Part shown: piece after piece, positions 58,853-64,000 of the stretch | Numbering within the stretch: position 1 is the stretch's first letter | Layout of the letters: each line of letters starts with the position of its first letter | From: Gremmenia infestans | Lineage: Eukaryota; Ascomycota; Leotiomycetes; Helotiales; Hamatocanthoscyphaceae | NCBI GenBank assembly: GCA_032629725.1 | Contig: JAFEVB010000002.1 | Span: forward strand, 620,001 to 684,000 | Reading direction: 5' to 3' | Length of the DNA stretch: 64,000 nt | Position numbers and translations under genes: made by a program | Notes under the pieces: model-generated | The model's database searches: none | What the model saw: the letters and a program-made list of their open reading frames with translations, nothing else | What the model was told of the DNA's origin: nothing

Positions 58853-59427
58853 TCAACTCCTAAAACGAAAGATGCACGTGATCAAAAGAATATACATACA
58901 CAACAAACACCTCTCCTCGCAATTCGTGCCTCCGCCCGGTGCCTTGCCGCCCTTACAAGAGCAAGTAACCTTATTACCGTTCGCGCTACACTTAGCCGTC
59001 TGCTCAGACGCACCACAGAACTCGGTGCAGTCATCTGCGTCTTCTTTCTCGCACTCGGAGTTGGAGATTGCGAAGGGGGCTGTAGGTTGAGGATAATTAA
59101 ATTAATTTAGATTGGAAGGGTTTGGATAATAAATGGATGGATGGGAGAGGAGGGAGACGGGATGGGATAAAGTGGAGGGAGGGAGGGAGGTTGGGTGTAT
59201 GTACCTCTGTAGCCATGAGCCTCTGCGTTAACCTCGAGGATAGACACCTGTTCGTGAGCTGGAACTGCAGCAGTATCGCGTCAGTAATCCTCATTTATAA
59301 CCAAACCGAGCCAAACCCCCCCCGGGACAGCTGCAGCAGCTCTTATCTTACCAACACGCTCCATCGTCAACGCGCTTGCCAATCCCACCAGCGCCGAAAT
59401 CGTCAAAGCGGATCTGATGAACAACAT
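58853..59427 (-). CDS. Small cysteine-rich secreted protein (effector-like), four-exon model
   Basis: Exons 59427-59352, 59264-59205, 59079-58911 and 58859-58853 give 103 residues. The N-terminus MLFIRSALTISALVGLASAL is a clear signal peptide. After a short propeptide-like stretch (MERVVPAHEQVSILEVNAEA) comes a cysteine-rich core: SECEKEDADDCTEFC, AKCSANGNKVTCSCKGG and GGTNCE, seven cysteines in about 50 residues. All three main junctions keep frame. The last intron (51 bases, in frame without a stop) is uncertain; if retained, the protein gains 17 residues and two more cysteines. Small size, a leader and dense cysteines are features of fungal effectors and antimicrobial peptides. No family is recognised. 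Confidence 0.65.
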
Positions 59428-60150
59428 ATTTGCGAAGACTGGTGTATGGAGGTATTGGTTTGGTATTTGATGTGGTATGTGAGAGATGGAGAGTGTTGGA
59501 GGATGAGGTGGTGGCTGTCCCGTCGTCTTATCATGAGGTTGAAATAGGCGACGGTCTGATGACGCTTGTGTCTCACTGAAGCCAAAGCTCGGGCGCATGT
59601 GGCGTGTCACGAGACCCGGATTGGACTTCGGTAGGTCACGGGATCGTGATCTCGAGTTGAGTTGAGTTGAGTTTAGATCTGGACTCAATTTAACTCAACT
59701 TATTTTACACGCTGGTACTGGTAATCGCTATAACTGACCGTGCATAGTGGGATCCCCTCTAGACTGTTTCTTATTTCTCTACTATTAGTCTCGTGACATT
59801 GCCTGGATACAGAACGTTGCATGCATGCAGCATTCCCGTACTTTTGAAAGAAGATGTAGCGTAGCGGAGGACATAAATATAATTAAATACCTCGTACGAG
59901 TGAGCAGATGAATGAATGGAAAGTGTACTTGGCTTAGGGGAGTATATAAAGCGTATCTTGCGCATGGCTAAATACAAATATATATCTAGTACTGTACCGT
60001 CCGTATCTGCCTATCCCCAACGCAACCAAAAATAACTTAAGTGAGTAGTCTACCCCACAGCACAAGACGCCGATATAGTGCAGCAAATTAAGCTTGCACC
60101 ACCATTGCAAAATGCAACCGCTAATGCAGATTTCATTTCACCTCGTTAAC
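59428..60150. other. Intergenic region
   Basis: About 720 bases holding the promoter of the small secreted protein and the 3' end of the repressor-like gene. A GAGTT-repeat (GAGTTGAGTTGAGTTGAGTT) lies near 59652-59671. Confidence 0.5.
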
Positions 60151-62196
60151 TTAATAAAGCCCCCTCCCACTCGCCAGCCTCACGAAACTATACGGCACGT
60201 TCTGCCCAACCAACAACCGCAACGTCTCCACCGTCGTAAACGCACTCGTATCCGCAACCCCATACGCAGTCCACCCACTCTGTTCTGCCACTGCGATCGG
60301 ATCCCCTTTCCTCGGTCCATTGGCCAAATCGACGAAGACCTTGCCTTTGCCTCCAATTCCAGCTGCCTTTCTGGTGGGCGTGAGTCGGCCGTTGGAATTT
60401 GAAAAGTGGCGGAGGAGAGGTTGCACAAGATGGGATTTTTCCGGGGGCAATGCCGAGACGATGGCGAAGGGTTGGTCGACGCGCTGTACGCATTCGATGG
60501 ATGTAAAGGGCTCGACGCCGGATGCGAGGGGTCCTTGGGCTTTGAAACCCACTGTGTAGATTTTGCCGATATTGAGGCTTCTCAAAGCAAAGATGATGGA
60601 CGCGGCGTCTTCGCCGGAGCTGGACAGGATGATGGCTGCGCGGTCTTTGTAAGCCGAAGGCGCGAAATCCCGGGTTAAGGTCGCGCGGATGCCTTTCCAG
60701 GTAGCATTGTCGCCAACAAAAGAACATGATGCGCCTTCGCCACGGACTACGATTGTATCGATGGCGCCGATGGTGCGGGCTGCGTCCGAGAGGATGGGGA
60801 TGTATGGCTGGTTGGAGTGGAGGGGTGGGTTGATGTAGGCGCCACCAAAATTTGGTTGCAGACAGAATGCTTCCACGGAGCCTTTTACGCCTCTGTCTAC
60901 ACTGGCGAAGTTGTGCGGGAGGCCGAGCTCGTTAAAACATTTCTCGAAGAAGGTCGCTTGAGGTGTGGAGCGAAAAGAGCCGATGGCATAGATGTTCTTT
61001 TTAGGGAGCTGACCCATGGTACTCAGTGCACCATTGATCTCAGCGGCTGATAACTGGCCTGGTGCTGCAACGATGGGGAGTAGTGGATGGGTAATAGGCG
61101 AGAAGACAGTGTTGAGAGCACGCGATAGTTGACCCAGTTGACCCATGTTGACAGCGGACAAAGGGGGCCCATCTGGATTGTTTGCTTTGATTTGAGACCT
61201 GAAGTATTCCAGTTCATAGTTCTCGGACATAGAGCTGATGATGGTGATCATCTTTACTATGTCTCCGTATTTACGAGACTCATCGAAGATCTGTTGCGCT
61301 TGCAGCGAAGGCCATTTGAACGTCCCGGAAAAATCATGAAAGGCTGATATGATACGACTGTTTCCTCTCTGCTCATACAGACGCCGCCGGATATCTTCCG
61401 GAAGCCAGACCTCAACGTCGATGTACTCACAACCCCATTGTATCGCTCGGTAGAGATACTCATAGTACAGATTTGGATTATCCATTGGAAAACGTCCATT
61501 TTCTCGAGTACATCTGGTGGTAAAAATTATAGGGAGCTCTGTCCTTTGGCGTAAAAGCATGACTTGCTCTCCCACATAGCTCATGCTAGGAACAGCCCCG
61601 AATGTTCCATCAGATAGTGGTTCTTTCAACAAATCTACTCGAATCTCTACCGCATCTGACCCAACGGAAAGGATATCCAAATTTGAGAGTGCCGTCCGTA
61701 CGTCTGGAAACGTTGTAGATATAAAATACGTTCTTTGTTTGGTGATTAGGGCCTCATGGTGACTGATCTGCCCGAGTGTAAATGCAATAAAACGCGAAAG
61801 GTCCCTCCGGAAAAATGGCGTCTCTGTATACAAGAATTCGTAGTCTGAAGCAGCCGACAGGTCAACATCTGGAGGCATTCCCAAGTTCACACAGTGCGCG
61901 TTTATGGCGACCATAAGCATCTTGTTCCGGGACCCAATGTCAACCTTGGCGTCGCTGGTCGCCATCCCTATTACCGTCCCATGATCCTCACTTCCTACCG
62001 CGGAAAAGCTCGAGGCTATCCGGTACGGTTTCCCCAGCACATCCGCAAAGACAGACACAATCTTCTCTTGATTCTGCCCATATATAATGACCACTATGCG
62101 AGTGTCTCCGGTGCCAGCTTTTGTGGTATTAATAACCCCGTTCGTGCTCTTTGGTCGAGCAGGCGTCGGCGCAGACTGGAGTTGCTTGGTCGCCAT
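60151..62196 (-). CDS. AROM-derived quinate-pathway repressor-like protein (QutR/Qa-1S type)
   Basis: Single exon. The ATG at 62196 (MATKQLQSAPTPARPK) is preferred, giving 681 residues; an in-frame ATG at 62319 would add 41. The middle is a type I 3-dehydroquinase-like domain: DAVEIRVDLL, then RIISAFHDFSGT and GDIVKMITIISSM, which keep the usual acid, His and Schiff-base Lys positions. From about residue 405 follows a shikimate-dehydrogenase-like domain (KNIYAIGSFRSTPQATFFEK, GGAYINPPLHSN, ARTIGAIDTIVVRGEG), where the catalytic lysine site reads H in NPPLH and the SxS shikimate motif is lost. This is the C-terminal part of the five-domain AROM enzyme, reused in fungi as a transcriptional repressor of quinate catabolism. 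The shikimate-kinase-like N-terminal domain of such repressors is hard to see. No quinate genes lie nearby. Confidence 0.8.
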   Translation of the reverse strand: MATKQLQSAPTPARPKSTNGVINTTKAGTGDTRIVVIIYGQNQEKIVSVFADVLGKPYRIASSFSAVGSEDHGTVIGMATSDAKVDIGSRNKMLMVAINAHCVNLGMPPDVDLSAASDYEFLYTETPFFRRDLSRFIAFTLGQISHHEALITKQRTYFISTTFPDVRTALSNLDILSVGSDAVEIRVDLLKEPLSDGTFGAVPSMSYVGEQVMLLRQRTELPIIFTTRCTRENGRFPMDNPNLYYEYLYRAIQWGCEYIDVEVWLPEDIRRRLYEQRGNSRIISAFHDFSGTFKWPSLQAQQIFDESRKYGDIVKMITIISSMSENYELEYFRSQIKANNPDGPPLSAVNMGQLGQLSRALNTVFSPITHPLLPIVAAPGQLSAAEINGALSTMGQLPKKNIYAIGSFRSTPQATFFEKCFNELGLPHNFASVDRGVKGSVEAFCLQPNFGGAYINPPLHSNQPYIPILSDAARTIGAIDTIVVRGEGASCSFVGDNATWKGIRATLTRDFAPSAYKDRAAIILSSSGEDAASIIFALRSLNIGKIYTVGFKAQGPLASGVEPFTSIECVQRVDQPFAIVSALPPEKSHLVQPLLRHFSNSNGRLTPTRKAAGIGGKGKVFVDLANGPRKGDPIAVAEQSGWTAYGVADTSAFTTVETLRLLVGQNVPYSFVRLASGRGLY

Positions 62197-62319
62197 GTGT
62201 AGAAAGGTGCTTGCGACTAGGAAAATTGGGAGGTAGCGCTGATCTCTTGAGGCCTCGAAGAGGTTGTAGGTGGGGTGGGAGTCTTCGAATATGGAACTAG
62301 TGGGGGGTATGAGGTCCAC

Positions 62320-64000
62320 AAGCCACGAGCCTTCTCGCGTTAAAGTGCAGCAGCCCTTCTATTCTCGGAGAATTTGGTCTTGCTTATCCGTGGGCTGAGG
62401 CGCAAAAGCTATAGCTGTTATATATGCACGGCGACGAACATAAACCACAACTACTGGTATCTCGGATAGTAAGTTCCGCACAATCTGTCTCACACTCGAG
62501 ATCGCTGTCATACATGAGCTCCCGTGGTCCCATGGAGCGGGTCCAGTGGTATACATGCGTAGTGGGACTGTCGGACGCGGCGGACACGAAGCTTTGCTGG
62601 AGTGTCGTTGAAGCAAGCAGCGGACGGTGTCGCGAATCTCCTGCAGATCGTGGTCGTGCAGGCAACGGCAGGAAACACATTGGAAATCCGCCGGGGGTTT
62701 CTTTCTTCGAATTGAACAGGCTGCGAAGGGAAATGTGCGTGCTGGGCGCAGGCTTGACTGGATTGGATTGGTGTTCCTATTCTTCCAGTCTATAGAGCGG
62801 GCAGCCAGGGATTCGGGGGTAAGGGAAGGGGGGGGAAAGGGGGAAAAGAGGAAAAGAGGATGGCTGCTCGGTGGTGATTGTTCCACCGACGAGAGGTGGG
62901 AATATGGCAGAGGGCAACCTTGAGGCGTCAAGAGCATTGACTGCGCCCAGTCGATGAGAATTGTGGTGACGGATTGGGGCAAGTGGGGACCTCCAAATCC
63001 CCATTTGTGGGGGAGAAGGCGGGCACATGCACCGAGGGGTCAAAACTTCCACCAATAGGGCAGCAGTAACCAATTGGAGCATTTTCTTCTATTCCTTCCT
63101 TACTTGTAGTAAATACTCGTAGTTATCATATTATAGCAACAGGACTACCAGACTTATCAATGCTACGGCATTCTTCATCAATACCACTCACTTGTTGGTA
63201 CTATAATCATCCCATATCACATATTACAGCGCTGCACACAGAACAAGCATTTTGGTGCAGTGATATGAATCATCTAAGCGGAAGATTTAAGGGTCAATGC
63301 TTATAAAATATCAGCCTGTTGTCGGGGATATGGAATAGCCGCCAGTGTTATTAACTGCACGCCATTCTGCATAATTCTCCATCAAGGACATCGGAGGATC
63401 GGTCTAGTTTGAGGTCAAGGAAGGCTCAACTCCTTGTGGATGTTTCGTGAGGTTGGCATGTTCATGTTTCTCTTATCATCATGCCATAAAGGCGGGAAAA
63501 TCGATGTTTCAAGCTGGAATGCTTTTGTTTCAAGCGGGGCAGTGACGAGGGGGTTTCAAGGCCAGCAGCGGGGAGGCTGGGCTGGTTGTCTGCTCTTGTA
63601 TCTCGAGCTTGTGGAAAGAAAGAACGAAAGAAAGAAAGGAGGCAACAGGATGTCGTGATGAATGTTTCTCCAGATGTTTCTCCAGATGTTTCTCCAGCTC
63701 GTTCTCCAGCTCATTCTCCAGCTCGTTCTCCAGCTCTTGGTTCTTGCCAGTATCAGGACTTGTACAATTGGTGGAACGGACGATCGAAGACCTCCCTCCT
63801 ATTTAGCAGTTACTCTATTGATCCTTTCCTCCCTGTATATTTGTTTGCCTACTCTACCGCAACTTCATTTCTCGGTTTTTGCCAGTCTCAATCTCCCAAT
63901 TCGAAGTGGGAGCAGCTCGTTATCTTTTGTCTCTCTATCGTACTTGGTCATTATCAATATCGAACACTAGAAGTTCATGACACGATGAGACTGTCGAGAG
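62320..64000. other. Gene-free region at the right edge
   Basis: About 1.7 kb. Several open frames cross 62360-63080, but they overlap each other on both strands with low-complexity translations. A 12-base tandem repeat lies at about 63660-63738. The right edge may hold a promoter of a gene outside the window. Confidence 0.5.
63660..63738 (+). repeat. 12-base tandem repeat (GTTTCTCCAGAT-type unit)
   Basis: About six to seven units of twelve bases, changing from TGTTTCTCCAGA to TCGTTCTCCAGC across the array. It is a minisatellite in non-coding DNA; the open frame through it (MFLQ/LVLQ repeats) is not taken as a gene. Confidence 0.6.

Noticed and set aside
60188..60727. 179-codon frame overlapping the repressor-like gene
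   Set aside because: Alternative frame of a strong conserved coding region; Arg-rich translation is a shadow effect.
62359..62982. 207-codon minus-strand frame upstream of the repressor-like gene, considered as its missing N-terminal domain
   Set aside because: No P-loop or kinase-like pattern, no usable splice path into the downstream frame, and plus-strand frames overlap it equally.
63609..63970. Open frames through the 12-base repeat
   Set aside because: Length comes from the repeat; the translations are MFLQ/LVLQ or FSS runs without a start context.
1..64000. CRISPR arrays, bacterial operons, tRNA genes
   Set aside because: Intron-rich eukaryotic DNA; no regular repeat-spacer array was seen, and no tRNA-like A and B boxes were convincing on reading both strands by eye. 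A tRNA scan could still find one.

Overview
The window is nuclear DNA of a filamentous ascomycete (Pezizomycotina). The evidence is many short GT-AG introns (about 50-120 bp), a dispersed 5S rRNA gene, a HET-domain gene, PTH11-type membrane proteins, a highly reducing polyketide synthase, and AT-rich tracts with C-to-T/G-to-A decay typical of repeat-induced point mutation (RIP). A helotialean (Leotiomycetes) origin seems plausible but cannot be shown from the sequence. All gene models below were spliced by hand by following reading frame and protein-family continuity.

Layout. 1-600: decayed 3' end of a nonribosomal peptide synthetase. 1.5-13.9 kb: a conserved housekeeping block with a zinc metallopeptidase-jacalin protein, the FACT subunit Spt16, a Cdc50/Lem3 flippase subunit and a Sae2/Ctp1/CtIP nuclease activator. 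15.6-20.9 kb: a single-pass membrane protein, a frameshifted HET-domain gene and a 5S rRNA gene. 20.9-38.2 kb: a secondary-metabolite region built around a 3101-residue highly reducing PKS (KS-AT-DH-MT-ER-KR-ACP) that ends in a carnitine-acyltransferase-like domain. It is followed by a secreted carboxymuconolactone-decarboxylase-like protein, a PTH11/rhodopsin-type membrane protein and an MFS exporter. 34.3-36.1 and 38.2-41.1 kb are AT-rich islands with several inverted-repeat elements. 41-49 kb: a caspase-like peptidase, a PhzF-family protein, a purine nucleoside permease-like protein and a PTH11-type pseudogene. 50-64 kb: a kinase-like gene with a frameshift, two proteins of unknown function, a truncated GMC oxidoreductase pseudogene, a small cysteine-rich secreted protein missed by simple ORF calling, and an AROM-derived quinate-repressor-like protein.

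How the parts fit. The PKS, the exporter and probably the two genes between them form a candidate biosynthetic cluster: the PKS builds a reduced, possibly methylated chain, its terminal acyltransferase probably transfers the chain to an alcohol acceptor, and the MFS protein exports the product. No pathway-specific transcription factor is visible, but a perfect CGG-N6-CCG palindrome lies upstream of the PKS. Around the cluster the genome is turning over: pseudogenes with CGA-to-TGA stops, single-G frameshifts, a RIP-degraded copy of part of the nucleoside permease gene, and several small inverted-repeat elements, one with an 11-bp flanking duplication.
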